Positions 31,829 through 40,585 are shown, counted from the first letter of the stretch. The stretch is 64,000 nt of DNA from Paracoccus aminovorans (GCF_900005615.1 NZ_LN832562.1:248001-312000); one strand, 5' to 3'. A program made the numbers and translations. The notes: generated by a model from the sequence alone, not told the origin.

Positions 31829-32779
31829 CTAGGCCTGCGCGCCCAGCCGCGCGGCGCGGCCGCCGCGCCGCCGTGCCCCGCCGTCTAGCGGCGCCGGTGC
31901 CGGCGCGGCATGTTCGCCGGGGCGGAAGTCCTTGTAGGTGCGGATCCAGGTGCCGCAGTCCTTGTCCACGCCGGCCAGCACGTTGGCGGCGCGCACAGCC
32001 TCCATCTCTTGCGGGCGGCACGGGTTCATGATGGCGCTGGTCATGCCGGCGCCGATCACCATCGGGATAAAGCCCGCATTGATGCCGTGGCGGTGCGGCA
32101 GGCCGAAGGAGATGTTCGAGAGGCCGCAGGTCGTGTTCACCTTCAACTCCTCGCGCAGCCGCCGCAGCAGGGCAAAGACCTGCAGCCCGGCGTCCCCCAG
32201 CGCGCCGATCGGCATCACCAGCGGATCGACCACCATGTCCTCGGGCTTGATGCCGTGGTCCATGGCGCGCTGGACGATCTTCCTGGCGACCTCGAAACGC
32301 ACGTCGGGGTCCATGGAGATCCCGGTCTCGTCGTTCGAGATCGCGACCACCGGCACGTCGTATTTGCGCGCCAGCGGCAGGATCGCCTCCAGCTTGTCCT
32401 CCTCGCCGGTGACCGAGTTGATGAGCGGGCGGCCGCGCGCGACCTTCAGGCCGGCCTCGATGGCGGCGGTGACCGAGGAATCGATGGCCAGCGGAATGTC
32501 CACCAGTTCCTGCACGATCTGCAGCGTCTGCACCATCAGCCCCGGCTCGGTGGCGTTGGGATCGACGGCGGTCACGCCCGCGTTGATGTCCAGCATGGTC
32601 GCGCCCGCGGCCACCTGCTCCAGCGCGTCCTTGCGCACGGTGTCGAAATTGCCCTCGACCATCTCGGCTGCCAGCTTCTTGCGGCCGGTGGGATTGATAC
32701 GCTCGCCGATGACGCAGAAGGGCTGGTCGAAGCCGATGGCGATTTCCCGGGTCGCCGAGGCGACGATGGTGCGGGTCAT
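31829..32779 (-). CDS. methyltetrahydrofolate:corrinoid methyltransferase (pterin-binding)
   Basis: A 316-residue DHPS-like TIM-barrel enzyme that moves a methyl group between a corrinoid protein and tetrahydrofolate. Signature blocks: VIGERINPTGRKKLAAEM, LDINAGVTAVDPNATEPGLM, LAIDSSVTAAIEAGL, LINSVTGEEDKLE, TCGLSNISFGLPHRHGIN. In catabolic use it would make methyl-H4folate. The C-terminus is extended by a Pro/Ala linker and GARRRGGRAARLGAQA, a basic tail echoed in neighbouring proteins. It is cytosolic. Confidence 0.94.
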   Translation of the reverse strand: MTRTIVASATREIAIGFDQPFCVIGERINPTGRKKLAAEMVEGNFDTVRKDALEQVAAGATMLDINAGVTAVDPNATEPGLMVQTLQIVQELVDIPLAIDSSVTAAIEAGLKVARGRPLINSVTGEEDKLEAILPLARKYDVPVVAISNDETGISMDPDVRFEVARKIVQRAMDHGIKPEDMVVDPLVMPIGALGDAGLQVFALLRRLREELKVNTTCGLSNISFGLPHRHGINAGFIPMVIGAGMTSAIMNPCRPQEMEAVRAANVLAGVDKDCGTWIRTYKDFRPGEHAAPAPAPLDGGARRRGGRAARLGAQA

Positions 32780-32810
32780 GGATGTTTCCTTTTCGGAATG
32801 GATGGTTGTG

Positions 32811-33923
32811 TCAGGTTGTGGCGGGATGCGGCGCCGCCTGCGCGTCCGTCAGGATCTGCTGCGGCGTTTCAGCGCGGTCGTCGTGCAGGATGTGGTCCAG
32901 TCGGCCGGCGACCAGCGCATCGTCGGCCCTGGGTTCGGGGCGCCACGGGCGCCGGCCCTTCAGCACGCCCGAATCGTGGACGATCTCGGCCACGTATTCT
33001 TCTTGCCGATAGGCCATGACGTGGATGCCGGCGACGCCCGCGATCTCTTTCACCTCGTCGATGATGTCGATGCAGAGCCGCTTGCCCTCGCGCTTCTGGT
33101 CGGCGGCGCCTTCCAGCCGGGCGATCACCGCGTCGGGAATATGCACGCCCGGCACGTTGGCCCGCATCCAGCGCGCGGTCCGGGCCGAGGTCAGCGGCCC
33201 GACGCCGCACATGATGAAGCATTGCTCGTGCAGGCCCAGGTCGCGGACCCGGGCCATGTAGTCGCGGAACATCGGCACGTCGAAGCAATACTGGCTTTGC
33301 ACGAATTGCGCGCCGGCGGCGATCTTCTTGGCCAGCCGCAGCGGGCGGAAGTCGTAGGGCGGCGCGAAGGGGTTGATCGCCGCGCCCATGAACATCGCGG
33401 GCGGGGTGGTCAGCTTGCGGCCCGACAGGAACCGGCCCTCGTCGCGCATGGTGCGGATCGTTTCCATCAGCGACATGCAGTCGAGGTCGAAGACCGGCTT
33501 CGCGCCCGGCTGGTCGCCGGCCTGCACGCCGTCGCCGGTCAGGCACAGCACGTTCTGCACCCCCATGGCGGCGGCGCCCAGCACGTCGCCCTGGATGGCG
33601 ATGCGGTTCCGGTCGCGGCAGGAAATCTGATAGATCGGCGCGTAGCCCATGCGGGTCAGCAGCGCGCAGATCCCGACCGAGGACATGTGGCAATTCGCCC
33701 CCGAGGCATCGACGGCATTGATCCCGTCCACCCAGCCGTCGAAGACGGCGGCGCGTTCATAGACATCCTCGGGGTCAGCGCTGTCGGGCGGGTTCAGCTC
33801 GGTGGTGACGGCGAATTCGCCGCGCCGCAACACCCGCTCCAGCCGCCCGCGCGAGGCATGGCCGGGCAGCGGCTCCAGCGGCAGATGCGCGCCGGCGGGG
33901 TTCTCGTCATGGTGCGGGCTCAT
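32811..33923 (-). CDS. methylenetetrahydrofolate reductase (MetF-like)
   Basis: A 370-residue flavoprotein of the MTHFR family. It has FAVTTELNPPDSADPEDVYE, VLCLTGDGVQAGDQPGAKPV, GAAINPFAPP, and AGAQFVQSQYCFDVPMFRDY, the typical E/D/Q flavin and folate residues. In this operon it would oxidise methyl-H4folate made by the corrinoid system to methylene-H4folate. The frame is open upstream; the start at MSPHHDENPAG is chosen because it overlaps the upstream gene's stop by 4 nt. Confidence 0.92.
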   Translation of the reverse strand: MSPHHDENPAGAHLPLEPLPGHASRGRLERVLRRGEFAVTTELNPPDSADPEDVYERAAVFDGWVDGINAVDASGANCHMSSVGICALLTRMGYAPIYQISCRDRNRIAIQGDVLGAAAMGVQNVLCLTGDGVQAGDQPGAKPVFDLDCMSLMETIRTMRDEGRFLSGRKLTTPPAMFMGAAINPFAPPYDFRPLRLAKKIAAGAQFVQSQYCFDVPMFRDYMARVRDLGLHEQCFIMCGVGPLTSARTARWMRANVPGVHIPDAVIARLEGAADQKREGKRLCIDIIDEVKEIAGVAGIHVMAYRQEEYVAEIVHDSGVLKGRRPWRPEPRADDALVAGRLDHILHDDRAETPQQILTDAQAAPHPATT

Positions 33924-34501
33924 GTGGCATCCCTTCTGCGGGCTGTGTCGCGCCCGTCCGCGGCCTCTTGCGTGACGCGCAGCCAGGACGAGGTTCCGGC
34001 CAGCGTCCGGTCCACCGGCTTCTGCACCTTCAGGATGGCGTCGCCCTGCACCATCCGGCGCGAGCCTTCCCAGGCCTTGACCCAGACGCAGGGCATGTCG
34101 GGCTTGACCTCGCAATGCCCGTTGGCGCGCACGCCGCCGCAGGGGCCGTTGCGCAGCTGCTTGGGGCAGTTCATCGGGCAGGACATCCCGGTCGAGGACA
34201 GCACGCATTGCCCGCACATCCGGCAGTCGAACATGAAGCCCTTGACCTGGCGTTCGACGAAGCGGACCGGCTTTTCGACCCGGCCGTAGCCGAGCGCCTT
34301 CCACAGCGGATGCAGCAGCAGCACCGCACCGGCGAACCGGCGATAGAACCATTCGAGGCCGCGCGCATGGCGCACGGACCACAGCCGCACCGCATAGCCG
34401 CGCGCGGCCTTTCGCGGCGGCGGCGGGGCGGCGGCTGCGGGCGTCGCGACCTTCCGCTTCTGCGCCCCGGGCAGGGCGGCGATATGCGCGTCCTCAGCCA
34501 T
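33920..34501 (-). CDS. MTHFR C-terminal zinc/iron-cluster domain protein (MetV-like)
   Basis: A 193-residue partner of MetF. The core is the methylene-H4folate reductase C-terminal domain with CRMCGQCVLSSTGMSCPMNC, KQLRNGPCGGVR and NGHCEVKPDMPCVW, giving eight or so cysteines for Zn or Fe-S. Such proteins complex with MetF in acetogens and methylotroph-like pathways and supply electrons or structure. It overlaps metF by 4 nt. A further in-frame ATG lies at 34519. The N-terminus is Ala/Pro-rich. Confidence 0.88.
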   Translation of the reverse strand: MAEDAHIAALPGAQKRKVATPAAAAPPPPRKAARGYAVRLWSVRHARGLEWFYRRFAGAVLLLHPLWKALGYGRVEKPVRFVERQVKGFMFDCRMCGQCVLSSTGMSCPMNCPKQLRNGPCGGVRANGHCEVKPDMPCVWVKAWEGSRRMVQGDAILKVQKPVDRTLAGTSSWLRVTQEAADGRDTARRRDAT

Positions 34502-34686
34502 GGTTCCGCCCGTCCGCATCGATGCCTGCCGCTGCCGCCTGGGCGCCGCGCCGGGGCGGCTTGCCTGGAATCCGGTCTTGCCAGTGGGTCACGATCAACT
34601 TCCTCTCTTCCTTTGGTCCCAGCATCGCCGAAGGCGTCCGTTCCCGCTGGCCGCCGCGCGACGGCGACCGTTTCAAAAGCGACGCG

Positions 34687-35421
34687 TCACGTCTCCGGCC
34701 CGGCATGCGCCCGCGCCAGCGCCGGCCCCAGGTCGCCATAGCGGGTCAGGCGCCGTTCATAGGCCAGGCCCAGCAGGGCGGCGGCGTTCCGCGCCACCTG
34801 TTCCAGCCCCGCGTCCTCGGTCTGGGCCAGGTAGACGACCTTCTTGTAATTGCCGAAGAAATCCTGCGCCAGTTCCGGGTGCCGGTCGAGGCCCAGCGGC
34901 CGCACGAAGAAGGCGTCGAACTGGCGGCACAGGAAGTCCGTCATGTAGAATGCGGTCACGTCGGCCTCGGCCACCGCCGCAAAGGCGGCCGCGCCCTGAT
35001 AGACCGCAAAGCAATGCGGCCCCGCCAGCCGTTCGACGCCCTGGCGGTCCAGCACCTTGTCCAGCATGCCGCCGGTGCCGCAATCGGCATAGCCGACGAA
35101 GATGTGGCGATAGCCGTCGGCGCGCGCCTGCATGATCGCCGCATCGACCGCGGCGGTGATGCGCTGGGGATGGAAATGCAGTTCGGCCGGCAGGCATTTC
35201 AGCACCAGGTGCGTCAGGGCCAGCCGCTCGCGGATCGCCATGATCTCGCGCGCCAACATGCCGCAGGCGATGACCAGCACCTTGTCCGGCGCGGGCGGCG
35301 GGCCCGCCATCCGGGCGGGGGCCGCCGTCGCAGCGGCGGGCAAGGCCGGGGACGGCATGGACGCCGCCGCGGCCCGACGGGCCTTCAGCCTGGCCGCGCG
35401 GCCTCGTCCTGCCTGTTCCAT
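34687..35421 (-). CDS. DUF1638 domain protein of the corrinoid cluster
   Basis: A 244-residue protein with VLVIACGMLAREIMAIRERL, KCLPAELHFHPQRI, HIFVGYADCGTGGMLDKVLD and PLGLDRHPELAQDFFGNYKK, which identify DUF1638. DUF1638 genes commonly travel with MttB-type methyltransferases and corrinoid proteins; function is unknown. The N-terminus carries a basic segment (AGRGRAARLKARRAAAA) and a Pro/Ala linker not needed by the domain. Conserved Cys/His suggest metal or cobalamin handling, which is only a guess. Confidence 0.85.
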   Translation of the reverse strand: MEQAGRGRAARLKARRAAAASMPSPALPAAATAAPARMAGPPPAPDKVLVIACGMLAREIMAIRERLALTHLVLKCLPAELHFHPQRITAAVDAAIMQARADGYRHIFVGYADCGTGGMLDKVLDRQGVERLAGPHCFAVYQGAAAFAAVAEADVTAFYMTDFLCRQFDAFFVRPLGLDRHPELAQDFFGNYKKVVYLAQTEDAGLEQVARNAAALLGLAYERRLTRYGDLGPALARAHAGPET

Positions 35422-35473
35422 GCCGCGTCCCGACCCCCCGTGCCCCGATCCTGAGCGTGGCTGTGCCCCAGCC

Positions 35474-36169
35474 TCAGGCCACGCGGATGTTGTGCCTGCG
35501 CTGCATGAAGTCCTTGGCCATCTCGACGGTGATCGCGGCGTCGCGGCAATAGGCGTCGGCGCCCACGGCCTTGCCGAAATCCTCGTTCAGCGGCGCGCCG
35601 CCGACCAGGACCACGTAATCGTCGCGGATGCCCTTTTCCGCCATCGCGTCGATCACGACCTTCATGTAGGGCATGGTCGTGGTCAGCAGGGCCGACATGC
35701 CCAGGATGTCGGGCTTGTGTTCCTCGATGGCGGCCAGGTAGCTTTCCACCGGGTTGTTGATGCCGATGTCGATGACCTCGAAGCCGGCGCCCTCCATCAT
35801 CATGCCGACCAGGTTCTTGCCGATGTCGTGGATGTCGCCCTTGACGGTGCCGATCAGCAGCTTGCCCTGCTTGGGCGCGTCGGTCGCGGCCAGCAGGGGG
35901 CGCAGGATGGTCATCCCGGCCTTCATGGCATTGGCCGACAAGAGCACCTCGGGCACGAACAGGATGCCGTCGCGGAAATCCTCGCCCACGATGCGCATGC
36001 CCTCGACCAGGGCCTGGGTCAGCACGTCGTAGGGCGTCCAGCCGCGTTCCAGCAGGATGTTGGTGCCTTCCTCGACCTCTTCCCGGAGCCCGTCGTAGAG
36101 GTCGTTGTGCATCTGCTCCACGAGGTCTTCGTCGGACAGCGCGGCAAGGCTGATTTCGTCGTCGGACAT
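35474..36169 (-). CDS. corrinoid protein (methyltransferase cognate, MttC/MtbC-like)
   Basis: A 231-residue cobalamin-binding protein. An N-terminal helical cap (VEEGTNILLERGWTPYDVLT) is followed by a Rossmann domain with GTVKGDIHDIGKNLVGMMME, containing the DxHxxG motif whose His ligates cobalt, then SALLTTTMPYMKVVIDAMAE and VVLVGGAPLNEDFGKAVGAD. It would take a methyl group from the MttB homologue encoded divergently and give it to H4folate. A TTG at 36175 is also in frame; GGAG 8 nt before the ATG favours 36169. It heads the minus-strand operon. Confidence 0.94.
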   Translation of the reverse strand: MSDDEISLAALSDEDLVEQMHNDLYDGLREEVEEGTNILLERGWTPYDVLTQALVEGMRIVGEDFRDGILFVPEVLLSANAMKAGMTILRPLLAATDAPKQGKLLIGTVKGDIHDIGKNLVGMMMEGAGFEVIDIGINNPVESYLAAIEEHKPDILGMSALLTTTMPYMKVVIDAMAEKGIRDDYVVLVGGAPLNEDFGKAVGADAYCRDAAITVEMAKDFMQRRHNIRVA

Positions 36170-36382
36170 CTTCAAGACTCCAGCATGGGGTTGCGGCGCG
36201 GGTTCTCCTCGGCGGCCAGCGCGCCGTCTGGTCCTGAATCCTGTATAGCCCCGCCGGTCCCCGCCCCACTGTCCGGTTTGCGACAGCCGCTGCCGCAGCC
36301 AGGCCGGTCCGCCGCCCGGGCCTGGCTACAATCGGAAACCAGCGCGGCACTCTGGCCCGCGAGGGAGATGGGAAGCGAATCC

Positions 36383-37954
36383 ATGACGGACAGCATGACA
36401 TCGGCGGAAGACACCGGCGCCAGGCGCGGCCGGGGCGAACGCGGCGGCGCGGCCGCCAGGCGCGCGGCGCGGGCAGGCGGCGGACCTGGGGGGCAACTGA
36501 CCTATATCAAGCGGCAGGTGCCCTATTACGAGGTGCTGGGCGAAGAGGGGCTGGCGCTGATCGAGGCCAATGCCGACACGGTGCTGGAAGAGATCGGCAT
36601 CGAGTTCCGCGACGACCCCGAGGCGTTGGCGCTGTGGAAGGAAGCCGGCGCCGACGTGCGCGGCCAGCGCGTCCATTTCCCGAAAGGGCTGCCAAGGGCA
36701 CTGCTGAAGACCGCGCCCTCGGTCTTTACCCAGCACGCGAGGAACCCGGAACGCTCGGTGCAGATCGGCGGCGGCGCCACCGTTTTCGCGCCGGTCTACG
36801 GCCCGCCCTTCGTGCGCGACCTGCAGGCCAACCGGCGCTATGCCACGCTGGAGGATTTCCACAATTTCGTGAAGCTGGCCTATCTGGCACCCTCGATCCA
36901 CCATTCCGGCGGCACCGTCTGCGAGCCGGTGGACGTGCCGGTGAACAAGCGCCACCTGGACATGCTGCTGGCGCATATGACGCTGTCGGACAAGCCCTTC
37001 ATGGGCTCGGTTACTGCGCCCGAGCGGGCCGAGGACACCGTCGCCATGGCGAAGCTGCTGTTCGGCGAGGAATTCGTCGACCGGAACACCGTGACCATCA
37101 GCCTGATCAACGCCAACTCGCCCATGGTCTTCGACGACACCATGCTGGGCGCGGCCAAGGTCTATGCCCGCGCCAACCAGGCCTGCATCGTCACCCCCTT
37201 CATCCTGGCCGGCGCCATGAGCCCGGTGACGGTCGCGGGCACGCTGACGCAGGTGCTGGCCGAGGTGCTGGCGGGCGCCGCCTTCACCCAGCTGGTGCGC
37301 CCCGGCGCACCGGTGCTGTTCGGCACCTTCGCCTCGTCGATCTCGATGCAGTCGGGGGCGCCGACCTTCGGCACGCCCGAGCCATCGCTGGTCTCTTACG
37401 GCGCGGCGCAGCTGGCGCGGCGGCTGGGCCTGCCCTTGCGCACGGGCGGCTCGCTTTGCGCCGCGAAGACGCCGGATGCGCAGGCGGCCTATGAAAGCGC
37501 GAATACGCTGAATTCGACCATCCTTTGCGGCGCCAATTTCGTGTTGCATTCGGCCGGCTGGCTGGAGGGCGGGCTTTCAGCCTGCTACGAGAAGTTCATC
37601 ATGGACGTCGATCAGCTGGGCGTGGCGCAGAAGCTGGCGGCGGGCGTCGACCTGTCCGAGAACGGCCAGGCGATGGACGCGATCCGCGAGGTGGGGCCCG
37701 GCAGCCACTATCTGGGCTGCGCCCATACCCAGGCGAATTTCCAGTCCGCCTTCTATCGCTCGATCGTGGCCGACAACAACTCGTTCGAGCAATGGCAGGC
37801 CGAGGGCGAAAAGACCGCGGCGCAGCGCGCCAACGAGCTCGCGCGGCGCTGGCTGGACAGCTACGAGCCGCCGGCGCTGGACCCGGGCATCGCCGAAAGC
37901 CTGAACGATTTCGTGGCGCGCAAGAAAGCCTCGATGCCGGACGCCTTCACATGA
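36383..37954 (+). CDS. MttB-superfamily methyltransferase, non-pyrrolysine (betaine-type)
   Basis: A 523-residue TIM-barrel methyltransferase of the trimethylamine methyltransferase superfamily. It has YYEVLGEEGLALIEANADTV, IHHSGGTVCEPVDVPVNKRH, SLINANSPMVFDDTMLGAAK and LSACYEKFIMDVDQLGVAQK. The whole frame lacks an in-frame TAG, so it belongs to the non-pyrrolysine group, which demethylates quaternary amines such as glycine betaine or proline betaine. The substrate here is inferred. It begins with a basic segment (ARRGRGERGGAAARRAARA) before the domain. An ATG 15 nt upstream is possible; GGAAG spacing supports this one. It is divergent from the corrinoid protein gene. Confidence 0.93.
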   Translation: MTDSMTSAEDTGARRGRGERGGAAARRAARAGGGPGGQLTYIKRQVPYYEVLGEEGLALIEANADTVLEEIGIEFRDDPEALALWKEAGADVRGQRVHFPKGLPRALLKTAPSVFTQHARNPERSVQIGGGATVFAPVYGPPFVRDLQANRRYATLEDFHNFVKLAYLAPSIHHSGGTVCEPVDVPVNKRHLDMLLAHMTLSDKPFMGSVTAPERAEDTVAMAKLLFGEEFVDRNTVTISLINANSPMVFDDTMLGAAKVYARANQACIVTPFILAGAMSPVTVAGTLTQVLAEVLAGAAFTQLVRPGAPVLFGTFASSISMQSGAPTFGTPEPSLVSYGAAQLARRLGLPLRTGGSLCAAKTPDAQAAYESANTLNSTILCGANFVLHSAGWLEGGLSACYEKFIMDVDQLGVAQKLAAGVDLSENGQAMDAIREVGPGSHYLGCAHTQANFQSAFYRSIVADNNSFEQWQAEGEKTAAQRANELARRWLDSYEPPALDPGIAESLNDFVARKKASMPDAFT

Positions 37955-37997
37955 AAGCCGCCGGTTTCGGCGCGACAGAGGGTCGCGGATCTCATCC

Positions 37998-38723
37998 ATG
38001 ACGAGGTGTGGCGCAATGCCGTTCAGGGTCGGGAACCGGGTTGACCGGGCTGCGGCGGCGCTGGCGCCCAGCGGGCTGGTGCTGCGCGGCGGGCTGAACT
38101 TCGCCCCGGACGAGCCGCGCCCGCCGGGACCCGGCGGCGCGCCGGCGGCGGCGGTGCTGCTGGTCGGCAATGCCGGCGCCGGCTATTGGCCGGTCTTCGC
38201 GCAATGGCGGCGGGCGCAGACCGACCCGCCGGCCGAACCGCTGGACCTTTGGTCGCGCGAGGTGATCGCACGGGCCGCCGCCGAGATCGGCGCGCGGGTG
38301 CTGATGCCGAACGACCGCCCCTTCGCGCCCTTCCAGCAATGGGCGATGCGGGCGCTGCGGCTGAAGCCGTCGCCGCTGGGGCTGCTGATGCATCCGCGCC
38401 TGGGGTTGTGGCACGCCTTCCGCGGCGCCTTGCTGCTGGACGACGCGCTGTCGCGGCGGGCGCTGCGCCGCCTGAACCGGCCCCGGGGCAGGACGCGGCA
38501 TCCCTGCGACCATTGTGCCGACAAGCCCTGCCTGCGCGGCTGTCCGGTCGCGGCCTATGGCGCCGACGGCTTCGCCCATGCCGCCTGCCTGTCGCATCTG
38601 CGCAGCGCCGCGGGCGCCGGCTGCACCCGGCTTTGCCTGGCGCGCGACGCCTGCCCGCAGGGGCGCGGCTGGCGCTATCCCGACGCGGTGCAGGCGTTCC
38701 ACCAGCGGGCTTTCGCCGGCTGA
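37998..38723 (+). CDS. [4Fe-4S] ferredoxin-like protein of the corrinoid cluster
   Basis: A 241-residue protein whose C-terminal third has CDHCADKPCLRGCPVAAYG and CLSHLRSAAGAGCTRLCLAR, a ferredoxin-like layout similar to the C-terminal part of epoxyqueuosine reductases. The N-terminal two thirds (LVGNAGAGYWPVFAQWRR, MLMPNDRPFAPFQQW-type text) are not recognised as a named domain. It lies 43 nt after the mttB-like gene and could supply low-potential electrons for corrinoid reactivation; that role is inferred. An alternative start is ATG 38016. Confidence 0.8.
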   Translation: MTRCGAMPFRVGNRVDRAAAALAPSGLVLRGGLNFAPDEPRPPGPGGAPAAAVLLVGNAGAGYWPVFAQWRRAQTDPPAEPLDLWSREVIARAAAEIGARVLMPNDRPFAPFQQWAMRALRLKPSPLGLLMHPRLGLWHAFRGALLLDDALSRRALRRLNRPRGRTRHPCDHCADKPCLRGCPVAAYGADGFAHAACLSHLRSAAGAGCTRLCLARDACPQGRGWRYPDAVQAFHQRAFAG

Positions 38724-38729
38724 GCCCTG

Positions 38730-38893
38730 GGCAGGCCACTGAAAATCCCAGCGCCGCGGCACGCCGGACAGAAAACGGGAAATGCGCCGCGAATCGCCGA
38801 CAAATGCTCTGTTATCCAGCCGGTCCCGGCCGGGGCCGGAACGATTTTCCGTCCTGGCGCCCTGTCGGAATCCTTTTCCCGCGACCTGTCAGG
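38730..38893. repeat. MITE-like repeat, copy A (degenerate)
   Basis: Left end GCAGGCCACTGAAAATCCC and right end GGAATCCTTTTCCCGCGACCTGTC form an imperfect inverted repeat. Inner blocks (GAAATGCGCCGCGAATCGCC, GACAAATGCTCTGTTATCC, CCGGAACGATTTTCCG) match the copy at 46999-47138 at roughly two thirds of positions by eye. It fills the gap between two convergent genes, and its right end covers the stop codon of the GlxA gene. Confidence 0.65.
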
Positions 38894-39887
38894 GCAGCAC
38901 CAGCGGCTTGCGCTCGCCCCGTTCCTGCTGCGGCGAGCGGGCATAGAGCTCACGGTAGCATTTGGCGAAATGCGAGGCCGAGACGAAGCCGCAGGCCACC
39001 GCGATCTCGACCACCGGCAGCGTGGACTGCATCAGCAGGTGCCGGGCGCGGTCCAGCCGGATCTCGAGGTAATAGCGGGCGGGCGAACGGCCCATCTCCT
39101 TCTCGAACAGCCGCTCGATCTGGCGCCGGGACAGGCCGACATGGCAGGCGAGCTGCAGCAGCGACAGCGGCTCGGCAAGGTTGGCCTCCATCAGCTCGAT
39201 GATGGACAGCACCTTGGGGTTCTGGATGCCCAGCCGGGCGCGCAGCGGCAGCCGCTGGCGGTCGCCGGGGCTGCGCACCCGGTCGGTCAGCAACTGCTCG
39301 CAGACCCGGTTGACGATCTCGTCGCCGAAATCGTCGCCGATCAGCTGCAGCATCATGTCCAGCGCCGCGGTGCCGCCGGCGCAGGTGTAGATATTGCCGT
39401 CGACCTCGAACAGGTCGGCATAGACATCGGCGGTCGGGAAGGCTTCGGAAAAGCCCGGCAGGTTCTCCCAATGGATGGCGCAGCGCCGGCCCGACAGCAG
39501 CCCGGCGCGGGCCAGCACATAGGCGCCGGTGCAGAGCCCGCCGATGGCGACGCGGCGGCTGTTCGCCTCGCGCAGGAAGGCGAAGACCGGTTTCTGCTGG
39601 TAGGCCTCGATCCCCAGCCCCGAGCAGACGATGGCCATCGAGGGGCGTTCGGGTCCCGAGAGCCGGCGCCTTTCCTCCTCCAGCGCGCCGTCGACGGTGC
39701 ATTCCACCCCGTTCGAGGCCGGCACCGGCAGGCCGTCGATGCTGGCCAGCCGCCAGTGATATGCCTGGTAGCCCAGCATCCGGTTCGCCGCCCGCAGCGG
39801 CTCCAGCGCGCTGGCAAAGGCGATCATGGTGAAATCCGGCACCATCAGGAAAACGATCGAGCGCTTGCTGGCCGTGGCTTGCGACAC
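38889..39887 (-). CDS. GlxA/AraC-family regulator (GbdR-like)
   Basis: A 332-residue activator with an N-terminal DJ-1/PfpI-like ligand domain (IVFLMVPDFTMIAFASALEP, AIGGLCTGAYVLARAGLLSG, TCAGGTAALDMMLQLIGDDF) and a C-terminal AraC DNA-binding domain (LSLLQLACHVGLSRRQIERL, PVVEIAVACGFVSASHFAKC). The group includes GbdR, the glycine-betaine sensor. Its position beside the MttB module fits control of betaine demethylation. The start is a GTG with GAGG 6 nt upstream; another GTG lies at 39899. The stop falls in the neighbouring repeat. Confidence 0.88.
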   Translation of the reverse strand: MSQATASKRSIVFLMVPDFTMIAFASALEPLRAANRMLGYQAYHWRLASIDGLPVPASNGVECTVDGALEEERRRLSGPERPSMAIVCSGLGIEAYQQKPVFAFLREANSRRVAIGGLCTGAYVLARAGLLSGRRCAIHWENLPGFSEAFPTADVYADLFEVDGNIYTCAGGTAALDMMLQLIGDDFGDEIVNRVCEQLLTDRVRSPGDRQRLPLRARLGIQNPKVLSIIELMEANLAEPLSLLQLACHVGLSRRQIERLFEKEMGRSPARYYLEIRLDRARHLLMQSTLPVVEIAVACGFVSASHFAKCYRELYARSPQQERGERKPLVLP

Positions 39888-40252
39888 CCGTAACCTCACT
39901 ACACAAGACCCTGGGCCGTATGAACCTGGGGTCGCCGCCAGAGTCGGTCGGAACGGAATACCGGTCAATAGCGCGCAGGGGCGCCCCCTTGCGGCATGGT
40001 GCCGCTGTCCCGTCGCCCGCCGCGCGGGGCGAGGCGTTTCGGGCCGAACGCCACATGTCCGCAGGGCGAGGAAGGGCGGCAGGGACGGGGCCGATCTCCC
40101 CGACCCCGGCAACCCAGGTCATCCTGCCCGCGACCCTTGGCGAGGGGCGGTATCAAGCATCTTCGGCGGCTGCGGCCGTGCCGTGGCCGCGGGCGGCGCG
40201 CCCCGGCCGTGCGCCGGAGGGCATTCCCGAACTTCCTGCCGAGGGCCGGAAC
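39888..40252. other. upstream region of the GlxA regulator gene
   Basis: About 365 nt without a supported gene. It contains the promoter side of the regulator, but I found no clear operator or repeat. Confidence 0.45.
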
Positions 40253-40585
40253 TCAGAAGCCGCGGGACAGCCGCCGGCGCAGTTTCCCCCGCGCGGTCAG
40301 CAGCGGACCTGCCAGTGCCGCTGGGCAGTCGCCAGCGCGCGACTGACCCAGCGCCAGCGCCAGTTCCTGCTGCGCGCTCAGCCCCAGCCACGCTGCCGGC
40401 AGCAGCAGCACGCGCAGCCGCCGCAGCCGCTCGCAATCGCTCGACCAGACCGCGAACCAGCGCGGTCCGGCGCGGCGCAGGCGCCAGCCCTCGCCCGGGA
40501 TCGGCGCGGGCCAGCGTCCGCCCGCCGCCTGGTGGGTCGTCAGCAACAGCAGCCGGTCGCCGACCCGCTGGGACAGCTTGCCCAT
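40253..40585 (-). CDS. small hypothetical protein
   Basis: A 110-codon frame starting MGKLSQRVGDRLLLLTTHQA, rich in Arg and Leu. GGAGATGCGGGG directly precedes the ATG. It starts 13 nt after another small frame on the same strand, so the two could form an operon. I do not recognise the family and it could be a chance GC-rich frame. Confidence 0.45.
   Translation of the reverse strand: MGKLSQRVGDRLLLLTTHQAAGGRWPAPIPGEGWRLRRAGPRWFAVWSSDCERLRRLRVLLLPAAWLGLSAQQELALALGQSRAGDCPAALAGPLLTARGKLRRRLSRGF

Noticed and set aside
35132..36382. N-terminal extension of the MttB homologue across the DUF1638 and corrinoid genes
   Set aside because: The open frame is antisense to two genuine genes; the proper start follows GGAAG at 36383.
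36383..37954. Pyrrolysine-containing trimethylamine methyltransferase
   Set aside because: There is no in-frame TAG in the gene and no pylTSBCD genes in the window.
39888..40112. 75-codon extension of the GlxA regulator to an upstream ATG
   Set aside because: The family aligns from SIVFLMVPDF; GAGG precedes the GTG at 39887.
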